Of a DNA stretch of 64,000 bases, positions 45,622 through 54,358 are shown piece by piece (the stretch's first letter is position 1; the number at the start of each line of letters is the position of its first letter). Source of the DNA: Peribacillus glennii (GTDB lineage: Bacteria > Bacillota > Bacilli > Bacillales > DSM-1321); the NCBI RefSeq assembly GCF_003429105.1, contig NZ_QVTD01000005.1:289316-353315 (forward strand), in the 5' to 3' direction. A program made the position numbers and the translations under genes. Below the pieces are notes generated by a model. It did no database searches. It was not told where the DNA came from and saw nothing but the letters and a program-made list of their open reading frames with translations.

Positions 45622-45649
45622 TGTAACACAAATGTAATATAAATGTAAT
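45622..45649 (+). promoter_or_regulatory. WalR-type triple box of the LysM-NlpC gene
   Basis: TGTAAC (45622), TGTAAT (45633) and TGTAAT (45644) are spaced five bases apart, 11-bp period. The WalR consensus is TGTWAH-N5-TGTWAH, so this is one and a half sites. It is 50 bp before the start. Confidence 0.82.
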
Positions 45650-45698
45650 CATTCTATTTGGTAGAATTATCACAAAAGATGTATAGAGGTGAAAGATT

Positions 45699-46754
45699 TT
45701 GAAAAAACATATTGTCACTCTATCAACCGCAGCCGTTCTATCCTCAACTCTCGCTACCTCCGCCATGGCCAGTACATATACAGTAAAGAGCGGGGACAAT
45801 CTGTCGAAAATCGCAAAAATCCATGATACTACAGTCACAAGACTTAAACAGCTTAATAACTTGAAATCAGATGTCATTCATATCAATCAAAAATTACAAG
45901 TCTCAGAGAATCCAAGCCCTTCCTCTTCGAAAAGTAAAATTACCGTACATAAGACAACTACAGCTTACTATACTGTCAAAGCAGGCGATACACTGTTGAA
46001 AATCGCCAACAAGCAGGGAATTACGTTAGGCGAACTTAAAAATTGGAACAAGATCAACGGCCATTTAATTTATCCCGGACAGAAACTCATCGTTTCCAAA
46101 AAAGCAGCCTCAACGACCATTGAGCTTCCGGCAAATAAGCCCTCAAGGGGGAAAAAAGAGGAAAAACAGTCCACAGCTCCTGCAGCAGGCACTGTCTATA
46201 CCGTCAAACAGGGCGATTCCTTGTCGAAAATTGCTTCCAAGTTTGGGCTCTCGGTAACAGAACTGAAATCAATAAACAAGTTGACTTCTGATGTTATTTA
46301 TACCGGCCAGCGCCTTGTGGTTTCAAAAACCTCCGGCAAGCCTGTTCAAGACACCGCCGTATCCGATCAGCCCGCAAGCAACGGTGAAAAAGTTGGCATA
46401 TTGCTTGCTGAAGCAAAAAAACAGATTGGTGTCCCTTATTCGTGGGGCGGGTCTTCACCTTCCGGTTTTGATTGCAGCGGTTTCGTATATTATGTGTATA
46501 AAAAAGCGGGCTACCAGATTTCCAGGTACTCTTCTTCTACCTATTTTGACATGGGAAAAAGGGTCACTGCGCCCCAGCCGGGCGACCTTGTATTCTTCTC
46601 CCCCTCCGCAGACAAAAAATACTTGATCACTCATATGGGAATCTACATGGGCGGGCAACAGTTCATCCATGCAAGTTCGAGCAAGGGAGTACGGATCAGT
46701 TCACTCGATGAATCCTATTACAAAACAAGATTCGCCGGTTATAAGAGATTATAA
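45699..46754 (+). CDS. Cell-wall endopeptidase, three LysM plus NlpC/P60
   Basis: A 351-residue protein of LytE/CwlS design. Signal peptide (1-24); LysM domains at about 26-71, 89-134 and 167-212 (YTVKSGDNLSKIA, YTVKAGDTLLKIA, YTVKQGDSLSKIA); NlpC/P60 domain about 230-351. Cys259 in SGFDCSGFV is the nucleophile; His in HMGIYMG and in FIHASS complete the triad. It cuts the D-glutamyl peptide bond of wall peptides. The WalR boxes fit an essential wall-turnover hydrolase. LytE and CwlS cannot be told apart by reading alone. Confidence 0.95.
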   Translation: MKKHIVTLSTAAVLSSTLATSAMASTYTVKSGDNLSKIAKIHDTTVTRLKQLNNLKSDVIHINQKLQVSENPSPSSSKSKITVHKTTTAYYTVKAGDTLLKIANKQGITLGELKNWNKINGHLIYPGQKLIVSKKAASTTIELPANKPSRGKKEEKQSTAPAAGTVYTVKQGDSLSKIASKFGLSVTELKSINKLTSDVIYTGQRLVVSKTSGKPVQDTAVSDQPASNGEKVGILLAEAKKQIGVPYSWGGSSPSGFDCSGFVYYVYKKAGYQISRYSSSTYFDMGKRVTAPQPGDLVFFSPSADKKYLITHMGIYMGGQQFIHASSSKGVRISSLDESYYKTRFAGYKRL

Positions 46755-47169
46755 AATGATAGATATATAGCACCTTTAAGATTGATAGCCTCGATTTTCA
46801 TCGAGCTCCCAAACATAACCATTGTAACCTTTAAGCGGTAGTCTACGTCTAAAAAATAGTGATTCAGAACAGGAACCATTCAGAATGAAAACGAAGAAGC
46901 CAGTTTCAAGGGGTCTTCGTTTTTTTGGGCAGAAAAGATTCTTTTCTGGAAGCAGAACACATACTACATGGCCACATCCTTATGTCTTTGTCCATGAATC
47001 TACATCCCATGGGACCCGCGCCTTCACAGGCTTGCCAATCGGCGAGTTCCCTAATGACGCCGGAATTATTTTCTAAGCAGACTAAGGATTAGTTATTTCC
47101 AGAAACATGGCAAGCGGCAATCACCAAAAGATATGCATCGTTGTGTATTATTCAGGGGGAAAGACATAT
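46755..47169. other. Gap with terminator, no further gene
   Basis: Contains the LysM-gene terminator (46888-46927). A 63-codon frame at 46885-47076 begins inside that terminator and has no ribosome site. The stretch about 47025-47050 (GCCAATCGGCGAGTT) resembles the hairpin near 31326. Confidence 0.55.
46888..46927 (+). terminator. Terminator of the LysM-NlpC gene
   Basis: AAAACGAAGA and TCTTCGTTTT (about 46888-46897 and 46914-46923) form a stem followed by T. It lies about 130 bp after the stop. Confidence 0.75.
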
Positions 47170-48126
47170 ATGAGGGCAGAAAGAAGAAAAAAGAAAAAGA
47201 ATAAAAAACTAAAAATATTTGGTTTTGTTTTCCTTTTGTTATTGTTCTCCGGTTTCGCATACGGGGCGACGGTTTATACCTCACTGCAAAAAGCAGTGAA
47301 CACAATGCAGGGTTCTGACCATAAATCGGAAAAACGCCAGGAAGAGGTCGCTTTTACGGAAAAAGATCCCCTTTCCATTCTTATTCTGGGAGTCGATGAG
47401 AGACAGAATGACCGGGGACGTTCGGATACTATGATCGTCATGACAGTGAATCCAAAGAAAGAGTCAATCGAATTGCTCAGCATTCCACGGGATACACGCA
47501 CCGAGATTGTCGGGCACGGAACAGTTGAGAAAATCAATCATGCGTACTCTTATGGCGGCGTAAAGATGTCTCTTAGCACAATAGAAAACTTTCTTGATAT
47601 TCCCATCGATTATTATGTGAAAATGAATATGGAAGGTTTTACGGATATTGTCGATGCGGTAAACGGAATCAATGTGGAGAATGACATGTATCTTTCCCAT
47701 AAGGGTTATGAATTTCCCAAAGGGAGCCTCACTTTAAACGGCGAAGAAGCATTGGTTTACTCCAGAATCCGTAAAGAAGATAAGCAGCGCGGGGATTTTG
47801 GGCGTCAAATGAGACAGCGCCAGGTGATTCAGGCAATTATCAAAAAAGGTGCCAGCGTAAACAGCCTGACGAATTTCGACGATATATTCCAGGCACTGGG
47901 CAAAAATGTCGAAACGAATATGAATTTCGATGAAATAAAGGACATCCAGAAAAATTACCGGCCTGCAATCAACCATATCGAACAGTATACTATAGCAGGC
48001 GAAGGATCCCGCCTGGAGGATGGTTTATGGTATTACATTGTTCCTGAGGAGGAAAAACACAAAGTTCAAGCCCGGTTGAAAAAACATTTGGACCTCTCTA
48101 TATCTACAGCGCAACAGCCCGGCTGA
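47170..48126 (+). CDS. Second LytR-CpsA-Psr wall-polymer ligase
   Basis: The 318-residue protein has a Lys/Arg-rich start (MRAERRKKKKNKKLK), one membrane segment (about 18-38) and an LCP domain: LILGVDERQNDRGRSDTMIV, LLSIPRDTRTEI, INHAYSYGG, VYSRIRKEDKQRGDFGRQMRQRQVI. It is a paralogue of TagU with the same order of motifs. ATG 47170-47172 follows AGGGGG by ten bases; a longer frame from 47107 has no site. Two LCP enzymes suggest ligation of both wall teichoic and teichuronic acids. Confidence 0.92.
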   Translation: MRAERRKKKKNKKLKIFGFVFLLLLFSGFAYGATVYTSLQKAVNTMQGSDHKSEKRQEEVAFTEKDPLSILILGVDERQNDRGRSDTMIVMTVNPKKESIELLSIPRDTRTEIVGHGTVEKINHAYSYGGVKMSLSTIENFLDIPIDYYVKMNMEGFTDIVDAVNGINVENDMYLSHKGYEFPKGSLTLNGEEALVYSRIRKEDKQRGDFGRQMRQRQVIQAIIKKGASVNSLTNFDDIFQALGKNVETNMNFDEIKDIQKNYRPAINHIEQYTIAGEGSRLEDGLWYYIVPEEEKHKVQARLKKHLDLSISTAQQPG

Positions 48127-48146
48127 CCAGCCAGGCTGTTTTTTTC
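48113..48146 (+). terminator. Terminator overlapping the end of the LCP gene
   Basis: AACAGCC (48113-48119) and GGCTGTT (48134-48140) with inner GGCT/AGCC pairs; seven T follow. The upstream arm contains the last codons and the stop. Confidence 0.85.
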
Positions 48147-48371
48147 ATAAAATCCAGTTATTTCAGGACTATGTACACCCAATTGATGTCGAACTTCCAT
48201 TTTTAATAAAATATGATGATTACAACCAAAATCAGCCGAAATTCCAATTAAATTGCACTTATTTTACAAGTATGTTACTCTTTAAGAATCTTTGTAATGT
48301 ATTCGGCCGTTTTATGCTACTCTAGAATGGACATATATGCATAGCTTAGTTTTGGTGGAGGGAGTAAGTAA

Positions 48372-48779
48372 ATGAAAAACCAAGATCAAACAAGGGATAT
48401 TTTAGAAGACTTAAAGGAGAACCCTCCGAAAATAATCGGGGGTTATAAAAAACAGGGATGGGCTGTAAAAATACTGGACAAGATCAGCAATCCTTCCATA
48501 GAGACTGAAAATAATGGCATGGTCACGGCCAAGGCTGTTCTCGAAGCGAACGACCAAACGTATTATCCTGCCTTTTTAACCTTAAATATGAACAATGCCG
48601 GCCAAGTTGAAGGCGCGTATTTCATTTCTGAAAAGGAAAACGAATTTGAACTCATTCCTTTCGAATTTGCAAAGGACTTTACCGGAAAGAACGAAAACGA
48701 CTTAACCCCCTTTAAATACCGTACCCTCGAAAAGATTGAGGGCGACAAAACTCAGGTCAATTGGCCGGAATTTTCTTAA
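48372..48779 (+). CDS. Hypothetical protein, 135 residues
   Basis: I do not recognise the family. The start is supported by a GGAGGGAG ribosome site eight bases before ATG. The product is acidic and soluble, with no signal peptide, membrane segment or Cys. It starts MKNQDQTRDILEDLKENPP; a beta-rich core follows (GWAVKILDKI, MVTAKAVLEAN, YPAFLTLNMNNAGQVEGAYF, EFELIPFEFAKDF). It stands between an LCP gene and the SecA2/SlaP pair, in its own unit closed by a terminator. Confidence 0.75.
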   Translation: MKNQDQTRDILEDLKENPPKIIGGYKKQGWAVKILDKISNPSIETENNGMVTAKAVLEANDQTYYPAFLTLNMNNAGQVEGAYFISEKENEFELIPFEFAKDFTGKNENDLTPFKYRTLEKIEGDKTQVNWPEFS

Positions 48780-48854
48780 AACTGAAAAAAGATAGAAAAC
48801 CCGTACCTAAGACTAATGCGCAGTCTGGCCCTTAGATATGGGGACAATAAGGGA

Positions 48855-48893
48855 GCGGCGCAGTTTGTCTGTATTCTGCTTTATTCAGGTAAG
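48855..48893. repeat. Degenerate dispersed repeat (second family)
   Basis: GGCGCAGTTTGTCTGTATTC-type sequence followed by TGCTTTATT, similar to 27291-27325 (GGCGCAATTAGTCTGTGTTC, TGCCTTAGT). Confidence 0.45.
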
Positions 48894-48916
48894 AAACTTT
48901 TATACTTTCTAATGCC

Positions 48917-48951
48917 AAAAAACCTCCTTTTCGGTAAAAGGAGGTTTTTTT
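48917..48951. terminator. Bidirectional terminator between hypothetical gene and slaP
   Basis: AAAAAACCTCCTTT (48917-48930) and AAAGGAGGTTTTTT (48937-48950) are perfect 14-base arms with A- and T-runs on both sides. It serves both convergent genes. Confidence 0.92.
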
Positions 48952-48966
48952 ATCCTGTTTAACCTA

Positions 48967-49848
48967 TTAGGAAGGTGGATACACCTTCCAAGTCCGCAAA
49001 TTAGGGTTTTGTTTTGCCATTAACTGCGCAGGAAAAATAAATGTACGCGGTTTGCTCGTCTGTGCTTTGACAAAGAAATCATCGAGGGTAAACCCCCCCT
49101 GGCAAATAACATCTCCATCTGCATCTTCCACAGCCAGGGGAAGCTTTTCAATTTTGATTTGCTTCTCGCTGCCGTTACGTATTAATACCGTTACCGCAAA
49201 GCTCCGGTCTTCCATGAATCCTGCTTCGATACCCATGAAATTTACCTCTCCCGGATTAAGTTTAGGCAAGTCGGAAACTAATTGCTCCAGGCGCTCACGC
49301 TGAACCTCGGAAAGGGAATTTTCCCAGCTTATATCCAGGTCGAGCTTATGCTCCTGTGGTTTAGCCTTCAATTCAAATGCAATCTTCCATCCCTCTTGTG
49401 GAATATCCTCAGAAAGAATATCCGTCTCCTCGAACAGAAAACGCCAAGGCATCGCAGACATCGGCGGGATCTCGCCGATGTCCGAAAGATCGAATTGTTT
49501 TTTTGCAAGAGGACGTCCCTGTTCATCCAGAAGAAGCAGGTCGACGTGCTCAAAACGGACTGCTTTTTCAAGGGAGTTCCTGATAAAGGCGACCACGACG
49601 ACATCGTTATCATACTCGACCAGCCGAATGCCGGATATGGATATCTGGTTTGGGTTTAAAGGCGGAAGCTGCTGATGGCGGAACCGATAAACGTATTTCT
49701 CCTGCGCTTCCAAATCCCATTCTTCATGAAAGGTGAGGGTTGTATAAACAGCATGATCCTTTGTTCCGGTTTCTTCTATTGGATTCTGTACTTCCTGCTG
49801 TTCCGGTTCCTGTACAGCTGCTTTAGCTTTTCTTCGAAATAACCCCAT
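48967..49848 (-). CDS. slaP: Accessory Sec S-layer assembly protein, SlaP family
   Basis: The 293-residue protein has two similar halves: FHEEWDLEAQEKYVYRFRHQ, LPPLNPNQISISGIRLVEYDN, VVAFIRNSLEKAVRFEHVDL and later SWENSLSEVQRERLEQLVSD, LPKLNPGEVNFMGIEAG, VTVLIRNGSEKQIKIEKLPL. This duplicated layout next to SecA2 is the SlaP type described in Bacillus anthracis, where SlaP and SecA2 promote secretion of S-layer proteins. It starts within the last base of the secA2 stop (TAATG). No signal peptide, so probably cytosolic at the membrane. Confidence 0.88.
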   Translation of the reverse strand: MGLFRRKAKAAVQEPEQQEVQNPIEETGTKDHAVYTTLTFHEEWDLEAQEKYVYRFRHQQLPPLNPNQISISGIRLVEYDNDVVVVAFIRNSLEKAVRFEHVDLLLLDEQGRPLAKKQFDLSDIGEIPPMSAMPWRFLFEETDILSEDIPQEGWKIAFELKAKPQEHKLDLDISWENSLSEVQRERLEQLVSDLPKLNPGEVNFMGIEAGFMEDRSFAVTVLIRNGSEKQIKIEKLPLAVEDADGDVICQGGFTLDDFFVKAQTSKPRTFIFPAQLMAKQNPNLRTWKVYPPS

Positions 49849-52229
49849 TACTCTCTTCCTTCCTCAACATCTTCCTCAAAAACAAATTCACTTTTCACGA
49901 ATTCCATAAAACGCAGTGTAATCCCGCTCTCGATCCCGTCCAATAGATGGTCAAATTCATGCACGCCTTCTTTTTCAAAAAGGATGTACGGGTCTTGTTG
50001 GCCATATCCGCTTAAATTGATGCCTTCTTTCAGATGATTCATATTTTCAAGATGGCCGATCCAATTTGTATCGATCTGCTGAAGCATAAATAATCGCAAT
50101 TGGCTTCCAAGGGTCTCTTCATCCTTAAGGCTTTGCACAAACTCCTTCACCCGGATAAATTCACTGACTACTTTTTCTTTAACCTGCTCCGGCTCCATTT
50201 CTTTCAATTCTTCAAGATCCCAATGGCCGGGAAGAAATACAAAGGACAGCTCTTCAATCAGAGCGCGGGGATTCCAAAATTCAGCATCCTCGGGATAGTG
50301 CTTTTCAAAAAGGCCAAGAACATATTTCTCCATGTATCCCAAAAGCTCCGAAAACATTTCCTCCGGAGACAGCTCAAGGATCCGGTCTCTCATCGAATAA
50401 ATAACCTTGCTCTGCTGGTCCAGGGAATATTCCAGCTTCAGAAGATGGTTCCTGCTTGTGTAATGGAGATTTTCTATAGTTTCCTGTACCTTTTTTACAT
50501 ACTTTTCCGGATCCGGAGCGATAACAAGCCCGGTGTCATCGGTTTTCACTTTCTTCATATAGCGTTCTTTCTCTTCTTCATCGTAATAAGTAAACAAATC
50601 ATCCTCCAGAGAGATAATGAATTGTGTTGAACCAGGATCACCCTGGCGCCCGGATCTTCCGCGCAGCTGCATATCGATCCGGTTGCTTTCATGTCGTTCA
50701 GTCCCGATTATATGAAGGCCGCCAAGCTCCTTGACACCTTCCCCAAGCAGGATATCCGTTCCGCGCCCGGCCATATTCGTCGCCAGCATGACCTGCCCCT
50801 TCTGGCCTGCCATTGAAATGATCCGCGCTTCATCTTCTTCTGTCTTGGCATTTAATATTTGGTGCCGTATGTTTGCTTCATTTAAATAGGAAGAAAGTAT
50901 TTCGGACTGTTCAATTGAAGTAGTCCCAATCAGGACAGGCCGGCCTTCTTTGTGCAGGCGTTCCACTTCAGAGACAATTTTTTTCACTTTTCCTGAAAAA
51001 TCCTTGTATATTAAATCGGGATGATCGATGCGATTTACGTCCTTGTTGGTCGGAATCGGTATGACCCGCAGGTTGTATGTGTCCATAAATTCGGTTTTGG
51101 AAGGTGTCGCACTTCCTGTCATACCTGAAAGTGTGCCGTACATTTTAAAGTAGTTCTGTATGGTTATGGTAGCCTGGGTTTCATTTTCTTCAGAAATCTC
51201 AAGGCCTTCCTTCGCTTCGATTGCCTGGTGCAGGCCTTCACTGAAGGTCCGCCCCTCCATGATCCGGCCGGTGAATTTATCAATGATCATGACTTGGCCA
51301 TCCTTCACGATATAATCCACATCTTTTTTCATTAAAACATAGGCCTTCAGCGATTGCATGACGTTATGGAGAAGCTCCTGGTGTTCCGCATCATACAGGT
51401 TTTCGATGCCAAAAGCTTTTTCAATTTTACCTGCGCCCTGGTCTGTAAGGTATGTATGCTTTGTTTCCTGGAAGACTTCATAATCCTGGTCTTCTTTGAA
51501 TGCCCTTATAATTTGGGCGGTAATATAGAATAGCTCCGCTCCTGCACTGGACTTATTCGCAATGATCAAAGGGGTCCTCGCCTCGTCGATCAATATGCTG
51601 TCTATTTCATCGACGACCGCATAATGATGGCCTCTTTGCACCTTGTTTTCCATTGAATAAACCGTGTTATCGCGAAGGAAATCGAAACCGAATTCTGTTC
51701 CTGTTCCGTATGTGATATCCGCTTGGTAGGCTTCCTTTTTTTCAGCAGGGGAAACCTGGGAAATATTCAGGCCAACTTTTAAACCAAGAAACTCATGAAC
51801 CTGGCCCATCAGCTCTTTATCCCGCCGTGCCAAATATTCATTTGCCGTGACGATATGGACTCCTTTGCCCTCCAGGGCATGGAGGTAACTAGGCAAGGTT
51901 GCGACCAATGTTTTTCCTTCACCAGTGTTCATCTGTGCGACAGAACCCTCGTTAAGCACAAATCCGCCAATCAGCTGAACATCGTAATGGCGCAGGCCCA
52001 GGACACGCTTTGACGCCTCCCTCACCACCGCAAACGCGTCCACCTGAACATCCTCAAGCCTTGTACCTTTTTTCAATAGTCCTTTAAACTCATTTGTCAT
52101 CTCTCGTAATTCCGTGTCTGAAAGACTCTCATACTTTGGTTCTATCTCATTCACTTTTTCTACAAGTTTAATAATCTTTTTTATATCTTTAGAACTCTCA
52201 TTAAAAAGCCCTTTAACTTTGCTTAGCAT
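49848..52229 (-). CDS. secA2: Accessory Sec ATPase SecA2
   Basis: The 793-residue protein is a SecA paralogue: Walker A MNTGEGKT (about 100-107), [85 protein letters not shown]. It lacks the C-terminal zinc-binding tail, ending in [10 protein letters not shown], and is shorter than housekeeping SecA (about 840). SecA2 exports a small set of large surface proteins. It is coupled to slaP. No S-layer gene lies in this window, so its clients must be elsewhere or be the nearby wall hydrolases. Confidence 0.94.
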   Translation of the reverse strand: MLSKVKGLFNESSKDIKKIIKLVEKVNEIEPKYESLSDTELREMTNEFKGLLKKGTRLEDVQVDAFAVVREASKRVLGLRHYDVQLIGGFVLNEGSVAQMNTGEGKTLVATLPSYLHALEGKGVHIVTANEYLARRDKELMGQVHEFLGLKVGLNISQVSPAEKKEAYQADITYGTGTEFGFDFLRDNTVYSMENKVQRGHHYAVVDEIDSILIDEARTPLIIANKSSAGAELFYITAQIIRAFKEDQDYEVFQETKHTYLTDQGAGKIEKAFGIENLYDAEHQELLHNVMQSLKAYVLMKKDVDYIVKDGQVMIIDKFTGRIMEGRTFSEGLHQAIEAKEGLEISEENETQATITIQNYFKMYGTLSGMTGSATPSKTEFMDTYNLRVIPIPTNKDVNRIDHPDLIYKDFSGKVKKIVSEVERLHKEGRPVLIGTTSIEQSEILSSYLNEANIRHQILNAKTEEDEARIISMAGQKGQVMLATNMAGRGTDILLGEGVKELGGLHIIGTERHESNRIDMQLRGRSGRQGDPGSTQFIISLEDDLFTYYDEEEKERYMKKVKTDDTGLVIAPDPEKYVKKVQETIENLHYTSRNHLLKLEYSLDQQSKVIYSMRDRILELSPEEMFSELLGYMEKYVLGLFEKHYPEDAEFWNPRALIEELSFVFLPGHWDLEELKEMEPEQVKEKVVSEFIRVKEFVQSLKDEETLGSQLRLFMLQQIDTNWIGHLENMNHLKEGINLSGYGQQDPYILFEKEGVHEFDHLLDGIESGITLRFMEFVKSEFVFEEDVEEGRE

Positions 52230-52333
52230 CGCTTTCTCTCCCGTTACAGATAAATGATCATCTAGTCGGATTATATCATATTAAGTAATATCTTGTTCAT
52301 ATAACAAAAATTACCATATAAAGATAGAAATTG

Positions 52334-52417
52334 TTCCCCATTGCTTTAACGCTTTACAAGATTGGGGGTCAGTCCCCCAGCCGTTTAACGCTTTAACGTG
52401 CTGGGGGACTGACCCCT
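52334..52417. repeat. Dispersed G5/C5 palindromic repeat, locus 3
   Basis: Two cores, GGGGGTCAGTCCCCC and GGGGGACTGACCCC, are reverse complements of one another, with TTTAACGCTTTAACG between, so the locus is a palindrome of palindromes. Confidence 0.8.
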
Positions 52418-52459
52418 TGTTGACCCTTTTGGAATTTTTTGTAGGTATATGTATTTATT

Positions 52460-52476
52460 TGTAATATAAATGTAAT
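52460..52476 (+). promoter_or_regulatory. WalR-type box of the short NlpC gene
   Basis: TGTAAT (52460), five bases, TGTAAT (52471); another TGTAAC at 52493. About 80 bp before the start. Confidence 0.72.
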
Positions 52477-52555
52477 GAAATTTGGCGTTTTTTGTAACAT
52501 TCATTTATTAATCTAGGTATAAAGAATGAAGTACGCTTAGGGGGATATTTTCACA

Positions 52556-53047
52556 TTGAGAAAATGGATTGCTACTACAATTATCGCTGCAGCTCTTTTG
52601 ATTTCGCCGTTTCAAGCATCAGCCAATAGTGGGGACCAAGCTTTAAAGCCATCAATGAAGCAGGACGTTCGACAAGCCTATAAAATAAATGTTTCCCGTT
52701 TGGTCAGCACCGCAAAAAAATACAAAGGCGTGCGCTATAAATGGGGCGGCATGTCTCCAAGCGGGTTTGATTGTTCCGGATATATCAATTACGTTTTCCG
52801 CAAGTCGCAAGGAATCACCCTTCCCCGGACAGCAGCAGACCTGTATGCAAGAGCGGGCAAAAAAGTGTCCAAGCCTTCAAAAGGAGACCTTGTGTTCTTT
52901 ACTACCTATAAAAAAGGCGCTTCCCACGTCGGGATTTATATCGGCAATGGTGAGTTCATCCATGCTTCTTCTGTAAGAGGCGTTACCATTACAAAGCTTA
53001 ACAAGCCTTACTATAAGTCTCGCTATTTAGGTGCCAAGAGTTTATAA
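52556..53047 (+). CDS. Short secreted NlpC/P60 endopeptidase
   Basis: A 163-residue protein: signal peptide (about 1-23), linker, NlpC/P60 domain (about 45-163). Triad Cys73 ([11 protein letters not shown]), His124 (ASHVGIYIG), His136 (FIHASS). It starts at TTG 52556-52558; AGGGGGA lies 12 bases upstream. It is a close paralogue of the 217-residue protein at 63232 ([20 protein letters not shown] shared) but has lost the peptidoglycan-binding domain, and it sits at the other end of the teichuronic operon. Confidence 0.93.
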   Translation: MRKWIATTIIAAALLISPFQASANSGDQALKPSMKQDVRQAYKINVSRLVSTAKKYKGVRYKWGGMSPSGFDCSGYINYVFRKSQGITLPRTAADLYARAGKKVSKPSKGDLVFFTTYKKGASHVGIYIGNGEFIHASSVRGVTITKLNKPYYKSRYLGAKSL

Positions 53048-53095
53048 ACCATTCCTTATAAATCGATTTGATACATGGGTAATAAACAGGGTACA

Positions 53096-53146
53096 AAAAA
53101 CACCTCTGCTGTCGCCAACATAGACTCGCGGCAGGAGGGGTGTTTT
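53096..53146. terminator. Bidirectional terminator between NlpC gene and gtaB2
   Basis: AAAACACCTCTGCTG-type and CAGGAGGGGTGTTTT-type arms (about 53096-53115, 53127-53146) pair with wobbles. The U-run is stronger on the minus strand, after gtaB2. Confidence 0.85.
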
Positions 53147-53176
53147 CATTTTGGAATTGACCCGTGGGCAGATCGT

Positions 53177-54061
53177 TTACTTGACGGGAATCGCTTCAAT
53201 CTCCAACAAGTCTTTCATAAGGGATACAATCTCCTTTTTTAGTGAAGCATCCTGCATGGCAAATTCAATCGTTGTTTTAATAAATCCCACCTTTTCACCA
53301 ACATCATAGCGCTTGCCTTCAAAATCGTAGGCAAATACCCGTTGAAATTTATTTAACTGCTGGATGGCGTCCGTTAACTGTATTTCCCCGCCCGCACCTG
53401 TTTCATGGCGGTCGAGAAACATAAAGATTTCCGGCGTCAAAATATACCTTCCCATGATCGCCATGTTTGAAGGCGCCGTCCCTGCTGCGGGCTTTTCCAC
53501 AAAATTTGCAACTTCAAACCGACGGCCATTCTGTGACGCCGGTTCTATAATTCCATATCTTTGTGTTTCTTCATCTGACACACGCTGGACGCCAATGACG
53601 GAAGAAAGGGTTTCCTCATGCATATTGATCAGCTGCTTCAAGCATGGTACGTCGCTTTTCACAATATCATCTCCCAAAAGTACGGCAAACGGCTCATCCC
53701 CGATAAAGTTTCTTGCGCACCAAACTGCATGGCCAAGGCCTTGTGGCTCCTTTTGGCGGATATAATGAATATCGACATTCGATGTTTGCTGCACCTTCTC
53801 CAAAAGCTCGAATTTCTCCTTCTGCATCAGGTTCTGTTCAAGTTCTGATGCGCGGTCGAAGTGGTCTTCGATTGCCCGCTTTCCCTTACCCGTCACGATG
53901 ATAATATCTTCAATCCCGGATTCGATCGCTTCTTCAACGATATACTGAATGGTCGGCTTATCGACAATAGGCAGCATTTCCTTGGGCATTGCCTTAGTGG
54001 CAGGCAAAAACCGTGTGCCTAAGCCTGCAGCCGGAATAATAGCTTTTCGGATTTTTTTCAT
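53177..54061 (-). CDS. gtaB: UTP-glucose-1-phosphate uridylyltransferase, copy 2
   Basis: The 294-residue enzyme has the same motifs as copy 1 ([67 protein letters not shown]). It lies behind the tua genes, where its UDP-glucose would feed TuaD to give UDP-glucuronate. A PhoP-like repeat set is upstream of the small ORF that precedes it, so this copy may serve phosphate starvation while copy 1 serves normal growth. Confidence 0.95.
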   Translation of the reverse strand: MKKIRKAIIPAAGLGTRFLPATKAMPKEMLPIVDKPTIQYIVEEAIESGIEDIIIVTGKGKRAIEDHFDRASELEQNLMQKEKFELLEKVQQTSNVDIHYIRQKEPQGLGHAVWCARNFIGDEPFAVLLGDDIVKSDVPCLKQLINMHEETLSSVIGVQRVSDEETQRYGIIEPASQNGRRFEVANFVEKPAAGTAPSNMAIMGRYILTPEIFMFLDRHETGAGGEIQLTDAIQQLNKFQRVFAYDFEGKRYDVGEKVGFIKTTIEFAMQDASLKKEIVSLMKDLLEIEAIPVK

Positions 54062-54111
54062 GTGATCACACCCTTTTATATTAATACTTGGACAAATTCT
54101 TCACCTGCCCC

Positions 54112-54225
54112 TTACAGGGGCTTATTTGATTTTCTTCGTATTTTTGCGTGTAAACATGTAAAAAAAATAATGCCAAAGCAGGTTGATATATAAGCAAGGA
54201 ACAAGCCATTCAGAAGATTAAGCAT
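54112..54225 (-). CDS. 37-residue membrane peptide, unrecognised
   Basis: ATG 54223-54225 follows a GGAGG at 7 bases (GGAGGTAAAAAG), a strong ribosome site. The 37-residue product is MLNLLNGLFLAYISTCFGII, then a further hydrophobic stretch and a basic tail (HAKIRRKSNKPL). It has one predicted membrane helix (about 4-27) with positive residues after it, so the C-terminus is likely cytosolic. It ends in a small GCCCC hairpin region 50 bp before gtaB2. I know no family. The ribosome site and composition make a real gene likely. Confidence 0.65.
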   Translation of the reverse strand: MLNLLNGLFLAYISTCFGIIFFTCLHAKIRRKSNKPL

Positions 54226-54311
54226 CTTTTTACCTCCTACCAGAAATTTCATTTTTAGAGAATACTGGTATTACTAGGCTATGAGATGACGCAGAAACAT
54301 TGCTTTGCTTT

Positions 54312-54354
54312 ATCTTACCGTGGTCATGTTAATATATATTTAATTACATGTTAA
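54312..54354 (-). promoter_or_regulatory. PhoP-like direct repeats and -10 before small gene and gtaB2
   Basis: Minus strand, in order: TTAACA (54349-54354), TTAAAT (54338-54343), TTAACA (54327-54332), each five bases apart (11-bp period), then nine bases and TAAGAT (54312-54317) as -10. PhoP-activated promoters have TTWACA-type repeats at 11-bp spacing just upstream of the -10 and lack a -35; the layout fits. It begins 5 bp after the tuaH stop. Confidence 0.75.
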
Positions 54355-54358
54355 TCTT

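Larger units (their letters stand above)
52230..52555. other. Divergent gap secA2 / NlpC gene
   Basis: Holds repeat locus 3, a WalR-like box and a second TGTAAC. No coding signal. Confidence 0.6.

Noticed and set aside
46885..47076. 63-codon plus-strand frame after the LysM gene
   Set aside because: It starts within a terminator hairpin and has no ribosome site.
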